Positions 20,801 through 29,648 of a stretch of DNA of 64,000 nt are shown here, in pieces. The position numbers were made by a program, and so were the translations under genes. The notes below the pieces were generated by a model. That model saw nothing but the letters and a program-made list of their open reading frames with translations, was not told the DNA's origin and made no database searches. The stretch is from Paulinella micropora (lineage: Eukaryota > Cercozoa > Imbricatea > Euglyphida > Paulinellidae), in contig WBZZ01004762.1 in NCBI GenBank assembly GCA_019918135.1, positions 62,001-126,000 of the forward strand. Reading direction: 5' to 3'. Numbering within the stretch: the stretch's first letter is position 1; every line of letters begins with the position of its first letter.

Positions 20801-20950
20801 AGAGTTTAATCTATTGTCTCGCCTAGATTTTAACTCTACTACTTTAAATTCCCTTTTGTTTTCTCTTGTTGTAGTTTTCTTCAAATTCGCCCTTACCTTC
20901 GCTAGTTCTACATTTTCCTTCGTTGGTCTGGGAGGTAATGGTGGTGGCAT
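17866..20950 (-). pseudogene. Family B DNA polymerase, element A (one frameshift, one in-frame stop)
   Basis: The gene reads 20950-19481, then 19452-18043 after a one-base shift near 19495, then past a TAA at 18043-18045 to a natural end in IPYGYQT at 17866. The N-terminal region has an NNNCLFFLCKDIL stretch resembling an OTU-like motif and a Cys-pair zinc-binding patch. The exonuclease motifs are ExoI HYDLET, ExoII NGFNGANFDHYF and ExoIII YLKCDVMGL. The polymerase motifs are A DADVVSLYPTAM, B KLFMNSLYGKM and C YYTDTDSL. By family it is a protein-primed replicase of the linear element. It differs clearly from the element B polymerase. Confidence 0.9.
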
Positions 20951-21009
20951 ATTTTACTTTTATATTAGTGAGGATATAAAAATAATGAAAATAAATTAAA
21001 TTGTTTTAC

Positions 21010-21055
21010 CTTTATATATATATAAGATTGTCTTACATTTAATATGAAATTCATA
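21010..21055 (-). promoter_or_regulatory. Conserved AT-rich block upstream of polymerase A
   Basis: A run of TATATATATAAG and TTTAATATGAAATTCA occurs between the polymerase start and the next gene. The same TTTAATATGAAATTCA with adjacent TATA repeats lies at the same relative place in element B (61556-61572), although the polymerases are not orthologous. Likely promoter or leader. Confidence 0.5.
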
Positions 21056-21090
21056 ATAAAAAATCATTTTTTTCTGCGATTTTTCTTTTT

Positions 21091-21267
21091 TTATACTCCT
21101 CTCGCCTTCATTTCTTCATATTCCTTAAGTTTTCTGTTTCGTTCTTTTAATTGCTCCTTCCTCTTTTGATTAATTTCATCCTTATTTCTTTTGTAATATG
21201 CGAGCGCCTTTTCGGATTTAGCATTTCGTTTGTCCTCAGGTATGAGATATTTCTTGTGTCTCCCCAT
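21091..21267 (-). CDS. Small basic 'MGR' protein, element A
   Basis: 58 residues from ATG at 21267 to TAA at 21091, starting MGRHKKYLIPEDKRNAKSEK and continuing as a Lys/Glu/Arg-rich helix. A homologue starting MGRKPTYTAEDARAKHAER occupies the same place in element B (61587-61802), which supports it as a real gene despite its size. Possible DNA-binding or terminal-protein-associated role, unproven. Confidence 0.6.
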   Translation of the reverse strand: MGRHKKYLIPEDKRNAKSEKALAYYKRNKDEINQKRKEQLKERNRKLKEYEEMKARGV

Positions 21268-21271
21268 ATCT

Positions 21272-21632
21272 ATATTATAAGTAATATAATTTATTTCTTT
21301 AAATGGTTTTACATTTTATTATTTAATACAATCATCACCCTTAATTTAAGTTGTCTTATTGCTTCTTCACATATTTCCAATTTGTGGATATTCAACATTG
21401 TTGGAGCCTCTAATGTTTTGTTTTTCTGTTCATCCCAAAACTTAAAGGCTTTGCTATATCGTTGAAATGTTTCTCTTCTAGTGTATTTCTTAATCATTCT
21501 ATCGTCTGCTAATGATTCTGGAAAATGTAAGTTGTATAGTTCTTCCAATTCCTTGTCCGCTTGTATCATTATAGAAGACATATTATATAAGTAATAATAT
21601 TTATTTCTTTAAATGATTTTACATTTTATTTT
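21272..21632. repeat. Direct repeat pair flanking the 90-aa gene
   Basis: TAAGTAATATAATTTATTTCTTTAAATGGTTTTACATTTTATT at about 21278-21320 recurs nearly unchanged at about 21588-21630. Each copy holds the upstream region of one minus-strand gene and the last codons of the next one, so both proteins end in NKM. Confidence 0.65.
21309..21581 (-). CDS. Hypothetical 90-aa helical protein, element A
   Basis: The protein is mostly helical and charged (starts MSSIMIQADKELEELYNLHF). No known domain is recognised, and there is no homologue in element B. It is bracketed by direct repeats, as if inserted as a cassette. Confidence 0.5.
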   Translation of the reverse strand: MSSIMIQADKELEELYNLHFPESLADDRMIKKYTRRETFQRYSKAFKFWDEQKNKTLEAPTMLNIHKLEICEEAIRQLKLRVMIVLNNKM

Positions 21633-22032
21633 TATAATATCTTTCCATGTCGTCATTTCTACGAATTATACGAATAACTTTATGTACTCCTATCATAACA
21701 TCTTCTTTCTCTGCGAAGTAGTCTCTATGAAAGTCAGATTTTTCGTGTTGATATTTTCCATATATACCTATTACTTTACCACATACACATGTATATTTCT
21801 GTTTTCTTCTTTTCTTTACATATTCTGCTCTCTTCTGTTTTCTGAGTTGATTGTAATCAGTATTCCTATTATCTTCTTCATATTTCGCTAAGATTGCTTT
21901 TTCGTGAAATTCTTTTGCTCGTTGTTCTGCTTCTTCCTTCGTTCTCTTGATGTTTATTCCTATTACTTTCTCCTTCGTTATTCCATCCTCTCTCCAAACT
22001 ATTAAAACTTTATTTTTTAATCTGTATTCCAC
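21619..22032 (-). CDS. Small zinc-finger-like protein, element A
   Basis: 137 residues: a short beta-rich start (VLIVWREDGITKEKVIGINI), a long basic helix, then YTCVCGKVIGIYGKYQHEKSDFH. This is a Cys-x-Cys...His...His arrangement resembling a virus-type C2H2 finger. Probably nucleic-acid binding. It is the last gene before the right TIR. Confidence 0.55.
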   Translation of the reverse strand: MEYRLKNKVLIVWREDGITKEKVIGINIKRTKEEAEQRAKEFHEKAILAKYEEDNRNTDYNQLRKQKRAEYVKKRRKQKYTCVCGKVIGIYGKYQHEKSDFHRDYFAEKEDVMIGVHKVIRIIRRNDDMERYYKNKM

Positions 22033-22124
22033 CTTTCGTAATCTTTCTTAGATTGTTAGTGTTCATTGTATATTAACATATTTTTTTATTGTTTAAATGA
22101 TAATTTAAACATAGGAATTATTAA

Positions 22125-22646
22125 AAAGAGAAGACATTCAACCAGAGAATATCAGGACTTCAAAACGAGAAAAAATGCAAAAGTAATATTAGATTTATAG
22201 GTCGCTGGTGGCAGTATGTGATTCTATTTCCGTGAATATGTCTTTGCGACACGGCCACACGGCGCTGTTGCAGTGTTGCAACCTCTGCGACAGAATTTCG
22301 CTTTTTTGTCGCAGTGTTGCAAATTAGTTTTTTTCTTTACTTATATATGTTTTTCTTGCGTGCTAAATATATAATCTAGATTATAGATTGGGGGCTCTTT
22401 GGGGTGTTTTCTTTAGGTGTCTGTATTATGTATGTTTTTATTTAAAAGTAAAAATAAAGTGGAAATTTTTTTTGCTTGATTTTTATTTTATTTAAAAGCG
22501 AGATTAAGAGCAAGAGAGATTTCTTTATTTTTCTTTTTCGTATTCATCAAAATTTTCGTTTTTTTATTTTGCTGTTTTGACGCTTCGTATTGAAAGTTCA
22601 AACTAGGGTGCGAAAAGAAAATAGTATTAAAAAAACTATATTATAC
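22125..22646 (-). repeat. Right terminal inverted repeat of element A
   Basis: It is the reverse complement of most of 1373-2096, including the TAATCTAGATTA palindrome and the CTGCGACA/TGTCGCAG hairpin. It is shorter than the left copy because it lacks two stretches present there. Confidence 0.85.
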
Positions 22647-22860
22647 AACTTTTGAATGAGTTGAATGAATGAGTACTTGAATGACTGTCGTCACACTCAG
22701 CCAACATAATTCATGATCATTACGCTAAAAATTTACGGAATTCTGGGGTCTGGGGTCTGGGGTGGCGAGACTACGTCGTTTATTGTCTCGCCACCAGACC
22801 CTCTTTTTCAAGGCTCCGCAATTCTTTGGTCGAGGGGTGACAAGTAGTCCAAGCACAGCT
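22647..22860. other. Host flank right of element A
   Basis: No gene is visible. It contains an inverted repeat, GTCTGGGGTGGCGAGAC...GTCTCGCCACCAGAC, at about 22746-22800 (possible small non-autonomous element or hairpin). Confidence 0.4.
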
Positions 22861-22874
22861 AGTTGTGCCAGCAG

Positions 22875-23172
22875 ATTTCAGCAAATAAATAATAAGATAA
22901 TTAATAAATAAAGGAAGAAATAAAGAAAGAAATAAAGAACTTAAAGAAATACAGAAAAGAAAGAAATAAAGAAAAGAGTACTACATGGAGAAATAAAGAA
23001 ATAAAGAAATCAAGAAATCAAGAAATCAGAGAAATCAAGAAATCAAGACATAAAATAAAGAAATAAAGAAATGAAATGAAGAAATGAAGAAATGAAGAAA
23101 TAAAGAAAGAAGGAAATAAAGAAATGAAATAAAGAAATAAAGAAGGAAATAAAGAAATGAAAAGAGAAAGAG

Positions 23173-23203
<31 letters not shown>

Positions 23204-23236
23204 AGGAAGGAAGGAAGGAAGGAAGGAAAGAAAGAT
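22875..23236. repeat. (GAAA/AAAGAAAT)n purine-rich microsatellite
   Basis: Long AAAGAAATAAAG-type array ending in (GAAA)n and (GGAA)n. Reading frames across it are artefacts of the repeat. Confidence 0.85.
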
Positions 23237-23257
23237 ACGTACTAAGTTCTGTACTAC

Positions 23258-24002
23258 GTACGTACGCGTAATACGTAGCTATACGTAAGTGTAACACGTT
23301 CGTACGTATCGTTGGTACGTACGTTCGTTCGTTCGTTCGTTCGTGCGTATGTACATACGTACGTACGAACATACATACATGCATACTACATAACATGCAT
23401 ACGTACGTACATCTCCCCATCTCAAAACATACATACATACATACATACATATGCATACATACATGCATAGGTATGTATGTACATACATACATATGTACAT
23501 ACATACATACATACATAATGTACATACATACATGCATGCATACATACATACATACATACATACATACATACATGCATACATGCATGCACGCATACATACA
23601 TACATACATACATACGTACGTACGTACGTACATACATACATACGTACGTACATACATATACATACATACATTCATAATCATACATACATACATACATACA
23701 TACATACATACATACATTCATACATACATTCATACATACATACATACATACATACATACATACAGACATACATACATACATACACCTACCTACCTACCTA
23801 CCTACCTACCTACCTACCTACATACATATGTACATACATACATACATACATACATACATACATACATACATGCATACATACATGCATACATGCATGCATA
23901 CATGCATGTATATGTATACATGCATGCATGCATACATACATACATATATGCATGCATACATACATACATACATACATACATACATACGTACATACATGCA
24001 TA
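23258..24002. repeat. (CATA)n / (CGTA)n / (CCTA)n tetranucleotide satellite
   Basis: Over 700 bases of CATA repeats with GTAC/CGTA blocks at the left and a short CCTA block near 23787-23820. Open frames rich in Tyr/Ile/His/Thr or Met/Tyr/Val/Cys here are repeat translations. Confidence 0.9.
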
Positions 24003-24157
24003 AATGCCTTTTCCCTTTGCCCTTGCTCTTTCATTACTTTAATATGTGGTGTCACTACTTATACTGCTGATATATTTGACTGACCTGTTATATTTACTAT
24101 TTTAATACGAGATCCTATTCCTTTAATAGAATCATTACTAAAATGCTAAGTTCGTTG

Positions 24158-24337
24158 AGTAAATAAATAAATAAAGATAAGCAAATAAATAAGTAAAGAT
24201 AAGCAAATAAATAAATAAAGATACAATAAATAAATAAATAAATAAATAAGTAAATAAATAAATAAATAAATAAATAAAATAAAATAAAATAAAATAAATT
24301 ATGAATAAATAAATAAATAAGTCAATAAATAAATAGA

Positions 24338-24368
<31 letters not shown>

Positions 24369-24500
24369 ATGAATAATGTTATATAAATAATAAAAATAAA
24401 CTCTCTCTCTCTCTCTACTCTCTCTCTCTCTACTCTCTCTGTCTCTCTCTCTCCTTCTCCTTCTCTTCCTCTCTTTCTCTCTTTCTTCCTCTCTCCTCCT
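24158..24500. repeat. (AAAT)n followed by (CTCT)n microsatellites
   Basis: AAATAAAT array to about 24390, then CTCTCTCT/CCTTCT runs to about 24505. Confidence 0.85.
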
Positions 24501-24505
24501 TCTCC

Positions 24506-24880
24506 TCACTTCGGCCTTGTGCCTCTTGTGGCCTGTGTCACACCTTACTCGCTCCTCCTCTCCCGCGGACCAATGAACTTCGCATCATGACGTCTTCTAT
24601 TACCTAGATAGTGCGCTAGGGGCCGCTTCCTCTTCTCACAGTCTTAAACAGCTCTTCCGCCTGCATCCGGCTTGCTTCGGGCATTTAGATTATTATTTGG
24701 CCTCTACCCGCGATACATCTGTGTGTGCTGCCTTTTCGCCTGTTTCTTCCCTCATTTTCTCTCGACACTTTGCTTGCCTGTCTGCCTTTCCCTTTTTCTT
24801 TGTTGCTCCTTTCATTACTTTGTTATTTTGATATACTCTATGACTGACTGATTACACTTTAAAGCGGGATTTTATGACGC
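24506..24880. other. Unassigned host sequence between microsatellites
   Basis: Mixed-composition sequence with no open frame of note and no recognised repeat. Confidence 0.35.
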
Positions 24881-24883
24881 TAG

Positions 24884-25440
24884 TTTAATAAACAGAATAA
24901 ACAAGTAAATATGTAAATAAACAAATGAATAAATAAATAATTACCTAAATAATTAAGTAAATAATTAAATGAATAAATAATTAAATTAATAAATAAATAC
25001 ATAAATAAATACATAAATAAATACATAAATAAATACATAAATAAATACATAAATAAATACATAAATAAATACATAAATAAATACATAAATAACTAAATAC
25101 ATAAATAACCACAGTAAATACATAAATAAATACAAAAATGAATACATAAATGAATACATAAATAAATACATAAATAAATAAATACATAAATAAATACATA
25201 AATAAATACACAACTAAATACATAAAAAAACACAGAAGTCAATTACAGAAATTAAATACATAAATTAAATACATACATACATTATATTTATATTTAAATA
25301 TGTATATATGTATTTAAATATAATATATATTTAAATATATAAGTATATATGTATGTAAATAAACAAATATATATATATATATGTGTGTGTTTATATATAA
25401 TATATATATGTATATATATTTCTATGTATATATACATATA
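24884..25440. repeat. (ATACATAAATAA)n 12-mer array and AT-rich tract
   Basis: A 12-base unit AAATACATAAAT repeats from about 24984 to 25280, followed by TATATA-rich sequence. Confidence 0.85.
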
Positions 25441-25595
25441 TTATATGTATAGAAAACAACAAACAAACAAATAAATAAATAATAAATAATAAACAAATAA
25501 ATAAATAATAAAGTTAATGAAAGTGATAAAAAAAAGAAATTCGAAAAAAAATGTAGCTACTTTGTCGGTACTACTGAGTACTAGTCGTACTGGAG

Positions 25596-25645
25596 GCTCA
25601 TGTCCAGAATCAGGATCTTTTGTCATAGCCTGAGGAAGCCTAGTA
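25596..25645 (+). repeat. Diverged solo LINE 3' end
   Basis: GGAGGCTCATGTCCAGAATC...TAGCCTGAGGAAGCC is a diverged copy of the terminal 50 bases of the LINE at 29423-33460. Confidence 0.6.
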
Positions 25646-25673
25646 GTAATATAATAGCATACTTATAAGGCTG

Positions 25674-25941
25674 ATGATGATAATGATGATGATTATGATG
25701 AGAAGCAGAAGAAGGAGAAGAAGAAGAAGAAGAAGAAGAAGAAGAAGCAGCAGCAGCAGCAGCAGCAGAAGCAGAAGCAGGAGCAGGAGCAGGAGAAGAA
25801 CAAGAACAAGAACAAGAAAAGGAACAAGAAGAAGAACAAGAAGAAGAAGAAGAAGAAGAAGAAGAAGAAGAAGAAGAAGAAGAAGAAGAAGAAGAAAAAG
25901 AAGACGAAGAAAAAGAAGACGAAGAAAAAGAAGAAGAAATC

Positions 25942-25980
<39 letters not shown>

Positions 25981-26029
25981 GGCTTCCTCAGACTATAGCA
26001 TCAGATCCAGATCCTGGACATGTGCCTCC

Positions 26030-26060
<31 letters not shown>
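25674..26060. repeat. (GAA)n/(GCA)n and (TAA)n array with embedded solo LINE 3' end
   Basis: GAA-rich triplet array to about 25938, then (TAA)n. At 25980-26031 a 50-base minus-strand copy of the LINE 3' end (GGCTTCCTCAGACTATAGC...) sits between two (TAA)n runs. Confidence 0.8.
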
Positions 26061-26062
<2 letters not shown>

Positions 26063-26253
26063 GTGCTTCTCTGTCAATGGCTGATGCATTTCTGCACATG
26101 CGCCTCCATCGTCTCACCCGTGAGGGGAGTACGAAGAATTGACGATAGGCTCTAATGACAACCCCGCAAGGCCAGTTCCAACACTTCCAGACGGACCGGT
26201 ATGTTCAATGAAAATACTGGTGGCACCGACGGGAATCGAACTGGCGACAGGGC
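26063..26253 (-). repeat. SINE subfamily I copy, head truncated
   Basis: From the 3' end GTGCTTCTCTGTCAATGG up to the tRNA B-box region (GGGAATCGAACTGGC). It is cut inside the tRNA-like head, then (TAA)n. Confidence 0.75.
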
Positions 26254-26278
26254 AATAATAATAATAATAATAATAATA

Positions 26279-26466
26279 GTGCTTCTCTGTCAATGGCTGA
26301 TGCATATCTGCACATGCGCCTCCATCGTCTCACCCGTGAGGGGAGTACGAAGAATTGACGATAAGCTCTAATGACACCCCCGCAAGGGCAGTTCCAACAC
26401 TTCCAGACGGGCCGGTATGTTCAATGAAAATACTGGTCCAGAAATAGACCGGTATGTTCAATGAAA
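26279..26466 (-). repeat. SINE subfamily I copy, 5'-truncated
   Basis: Body and 3' end only; it stops after two tandem ATGTTCAATGAAAATACTGG units, without tRNA-like head. Confidence 0.75.
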
Positions 26467-26497
<31 letters not shown>

Positions 26498-26765
26498 GTG
26501 CTTCTCTGTCAATGGCTGATGCATTTCTGCACATGCGCCTCCATCGTCTCACCCGTGAGGGGAGTACGAAGAATTGACGATAAGCTCTAATGACACCCCC
26601 GCAAGGGCAGTTCCAACACTTCCAGACGGGGGCCGGTATGTTCAATGAAAATACTGGTCCAGACGGATCGGTATGTTCAATGAAAATACTGGTGGCACCG
26701 ACGGGAATCGAACTGGTGACAGGGCCCAGATGGTAGAACTTGACCACTGGGCTATCACGGTGTCC
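26498..26765 (-). repeat. SINE subfamily I, full length
   Basis: 268 bp. On the minus strand it begins GGACACCGTGATAGCCCAGT (A box TAGCCCAGTGG), has a B box CAGTTCGATTCC, a body, and the 3' end GACAGAGAAGCAC followed by (TAT)n. The head is tRNA-derived. Confidence 0.85.
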
Positions 26766-26805
26766 AATAATAATAATAATAATAATAATCATAATCATCA
26801 TAATA

Positions 26806-26965
26806 GTGTATCTCCTGCCAATTGCTGAGCCAAAAGGCCATGTGCATCCAGTCCTCCATTCCATAAGGAAAGTCTCCACACCAATCGGTGGAATAAAGGA
26901 AGTGACGGCATAGAACATTACTCTAGGAGCTTTATACCAATCAGCCCATGGAAAGGACCGAATCA
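26806..26965 (-). repeat. Another retroelement 3' end with the shared GGAGG...CACATG box
   Basis: The minus strand ends CACATGGCC...GGCAGGAGATACAC then (TAT)n-like repeats. It differs from the two SINE subfamilies but keeps a similar terminal layout. Confidence 0.5.
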
Positions 26966-26997
26966 TCATAATAATAATGATAATAATAATAATAATA

Positions 26998-27236
26998 GTG
27001 CTTCTCAGTCAATCGCGAATGCATTTCTGCACATGTGCCTCCATCGTCTCACCCGTGAGGGGAGTACGAAGATTTGACGATAGGCTCTACTGACACCCCC
27101 GCAAGGCAGCTCCAAGCCTTCCAGACAGACCAATACTTTCAAAGAAAATATCCTTTGAAAATACTGGCACCGACGGGAATTGAACTGGCGACTGGTCCCA
27201 GATGGTAGACCTTAACCACTGGGCTATCGCGGTGCC
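26998..27236 (-). repeat. SINE subfamily II, full length
   Basis: The head GGCACCGCGATAGCCCAGTG pairs its first seven bases with CGGTGCC, as in a tRNA acceptor stem. The body has the TTTGAAAG/CTTTCAAA segment typical of subfamily II. (TAA)n lies on both sides. Confidence 0.8.
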
Positions 27237-27238
27237 AC

Positions 27239-27309
<71 letters not shown>

Positions 27310-27360
27310 GGCTTCCTCAGACTATAGCATCAGATCCAGATCCTGGACATGTGCCTCCAT
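27310..27360 (-). repeat. Solo LINE 3' end between (TAA)n runs
   Basis: About 50 bases identical to the end of the 29423-33460 LINE; an extreme 5' truncation. Confidence 0.75.
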
Positions 27361-27382
27361 AATAATAATAATAATAATAATA

Positions 27383-27624
27383 GTGCCTCTCTGTCAATGG
27401 CTGATGCATTTCTGCACATGCGCCTCCATCGTCTCACCCGTGAGGGGAGTACGAAGAATTGACGATAAGCTCTAATGACACCGCCGCAAGGGCAGTTCCA
27501 ACACTTCCAGACGGGCCGGTATGTTCAATGAAAATACTGGTCCAGAAATAGACCGGTATGTTCAATGAAAATACTGGTGGCACCGACGGGAATCGAACTG
27601 GCGACAGGGCTCAGATGGTAGAAC

Positions 27625-27627
<3 letters not shown>
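27383..27627 (-). repeat. SINE subfamily I copy truncated inside the tRNA-like head
   Basis: It ends at the anticodon-equivalent region (GATGGTAGAACTT), then a long (TAA)n run to 27694. Confidence 0.75.
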
Positions 27628-27693
<66 letters not shown>

Positions 27694-27698
<5 letters not shown>

Positions 27699-28130
27699 AT
27701 ATCTGAGGCGTACTGATGCAGCTAATGGCATATCCTCAACGGACATAAGCCTCCAATACCCTTGTTCGAGGTCCTCCACCCCCCCGTGTCAGTCTCTCGC
27801 CTGATGATCGGGGCCACCGATGGAGCTCCTGAGGGCAAGACTGCACTAAGCCGAGGTTATTCCGCAGTCCCAGCAACCTCTTGCAAGACGTCACCGAATG
27901 TGCAAGTGCATACACCAAGCGCGGTTGCTAGAGCTGCCTCGAAACCCCACCCATAACAATCTGGTGTCTGCTGGGTCCTGGGCTATCAACCAGCATATGC
28001 GGAGTTTAAGATCTTTTACGCGCGCAACGACCCTCCTCCCCAGCATCTACCACCAAAGGGTTATGAGTTGGCGTCACAGTTTAACGCCTTGAGGCCATTG
28101 GGCTGGAACTCTGTTTAGCAAGTGTGACTA
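27694..28130 (-). repeat. Third retroelement family with (TAT)n tail
   Basis: The minus strand ends GGAGGCTTATGTCCGTTGAG...CGCCTCAGATATAG followed by (TAT)n, the same terminal architecture as the LINE. Its inner part near 28068-28112 matches bases 1-42 of the window. Coding capacity is unclear. Confidence 0.55.
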
Positions 28131-28211
28131 GGTTTTTTCATCGGGATTTCCCTCAAATATGTCACAGTCAACACTCCAAGGCAGATTTACTATATAATAA
28201 TAATAATAATA

Positions 28212-28477
28212 GTGCTTCTCTGTCAATGGCTGATGCATTTCTGCACATGCGCCTCCATCGTCTCACCCGTGAGGGGAGTACGAAGAATTGACGATAAGCT
28301 CTAATGACATCCCCGCAAGGGCAGTTCCAACACTTCCAGACGGGCCGGTATGTTCAATGAAAATACTGGTCCAGACGGATCGGTATGTTCAATGAAAATA
28401 CTGGTGGCACCGACGGGAATCGAACTGGCGACAGGGCTCAGATGGTAGAACTTGACCACTGGGCTATCACGGTGTCC
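28212..28477 (-). repeat. SINE subfamily I, full length
   Basis: tRNA-like head at 28400-28477, tandem ATGTTCAATGAAAATACTGG body, (TAA)n on both sides. Confidence 0.85.
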
Positions 28478-28525
<48 letters not shown>

Positions 28526-28789
28526 GTGCTTCTCTGTCAATGGCTGATGCATTTCTGCACATGCGCCTCCATCGTCTCACCCGTGAGGGGAGTACGAAGA
28601 ATTGACGATAGGCTCTAATGACACCCCCGCAAGGGCAGTTTCAACACTTCCAGACGGACCGGTATGTTCAATGAAAATACTGGTCCACACGACCGGTATG
28701 TTCAATGAAAATACTGGTGGCACCGACGGGAATCGAACTGGCGACAGGCCCAGATGGTAGAACTTGACCACTGGGCTATCACGGTGTCC
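28526..28789 (-). repeat. SINE subfamily I, full length
   Basis: Same structure as 26498-26765, with small differences in the middle (GGTCCACACGACCGG). Confidence 0.85.
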
Positions 28790-28791
28790 AA

Positions 28792-28825
<34 letters not shown>

Positions 28826-28834
28826 GTAATAATA

Positions 28835-29065
28835 GTGCTTCTCTGTCAATGGCTGATGCATTTCTGCACATTCGCCTCCATCGTCTCACCCGTGAGTGGA
28901 GTACGAAGAATTGACGATAGGCTCTAATGACACCCCCGCAAGGGCAGTTCCAACACTTCCAGACGGACCGGTATGTTCAATGAAAATACTGGTGGCACCG
29001 ACGGGAATCGAACTGGCGACAGGGCCCAGATGGTAGAACTTGACCACTGGGCTATCACGGTGTCT
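28835..29065 (-). repeat. SINE subfamily I, short body variant
   Basis: It has one ATGTTCAATGAAAATACTGG unit instead of two; the head is intact. Confidence 0.85.
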
Positions 29066-29095
29066 ATAATAATAATAATAATAATGATAATAATA

Positions 29096-29356
29096 GTGCT
29101 TCTCTGTCAATGGCTGATGCATTTCTGCACATGCGCCTCCATCGTCTCACCCGTGAGGGGAGTACGAAGAATTGACTCTAATGACACCCCCGCAAGGGCA
29201 GTTCCAACACTTCCAGACGGGCCGGTATGTTCAATGAAAATACTGGTCCAGAAATAGACCGGTATGTTCAATGAAAATACTGGTGGCACCGACGGGAATC
29301 GAACTGGCGACAGGGCCCAGATGGTAGAACTTGACCACTGGGCTATCACGGTGTCC
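29096..29356 (-). repeat. SINE subfamily I, full length with small deletion
   Basis: It lacks about 10 bases near 29176 (GACGATAGGCTC part); head intact. Confidence 0.85.
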
Positions 29357-29362
29357 AAAATG

Positions 29363-29417
<55 letters not shown>

Positions 29418-29648
29418 TAATTGGCTTCCTCAGACTATAGCATCAGATCCAGATCCTGGACATGTGCCTCCATTGGGTCACCGGGGTCAGCCGATCCCAA
29501 CGCATTGTCAGAACACCAAATAGACATAGCAGCAACAGCAACAGCAGGGGCAGATGGGGGCTGTGAAGTGCATGAAGAGCTAGATGCGAGGGTGTTAGCT
29601 GAAGAGAAGAACTCATAGACACTACGCTGCGCTCCCGAACCCCTCTCT

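Larger units (their letters stand above)
1373..22646. mobile_element. Polinton/Maverick-type element A (polinton-like virus)
   Basis: The element is bounded by inverted repeats (outer ends GTATAATATCG and, on the other strand, GTATAATATAG). It contains the diagnostic set: retroviral-type integrase, family B DNA polymerase, FtsK/HerA-like packaging ATPase, adenain/Ulp1-like protease, MCP and penton-like protein. It also carries a phage-like fibre. Many genes have single-base frameshifts. The usual 6-bp target-site duplication is not evident at these ends, so the borders may be off by a few bases or one flank may have been rearranged. Element B supplies homologues for most genes, which is how frames and starts were checked. 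Confidence 0.9.

Noticed and set aside
1360-22655. 6-bp target-site duplication around element A
   Set aside because: The flanks AAGGTA and AACTTT do not match in any nearby register; the outer bases extend as an inverted, not direct, repeat.
23043-24083. Long open frames rich in Tyr/Ile/His/Thr or Met/Tyr/Val/Cys
   Set aside because: Translations of a tetranucleotide microsatellite on both strands.
25623-26033. Arg-rich and Ser-rich frames, also 35658-36293
   Set aside because: Translations of (GAA)n triplet arrays without other coding support.
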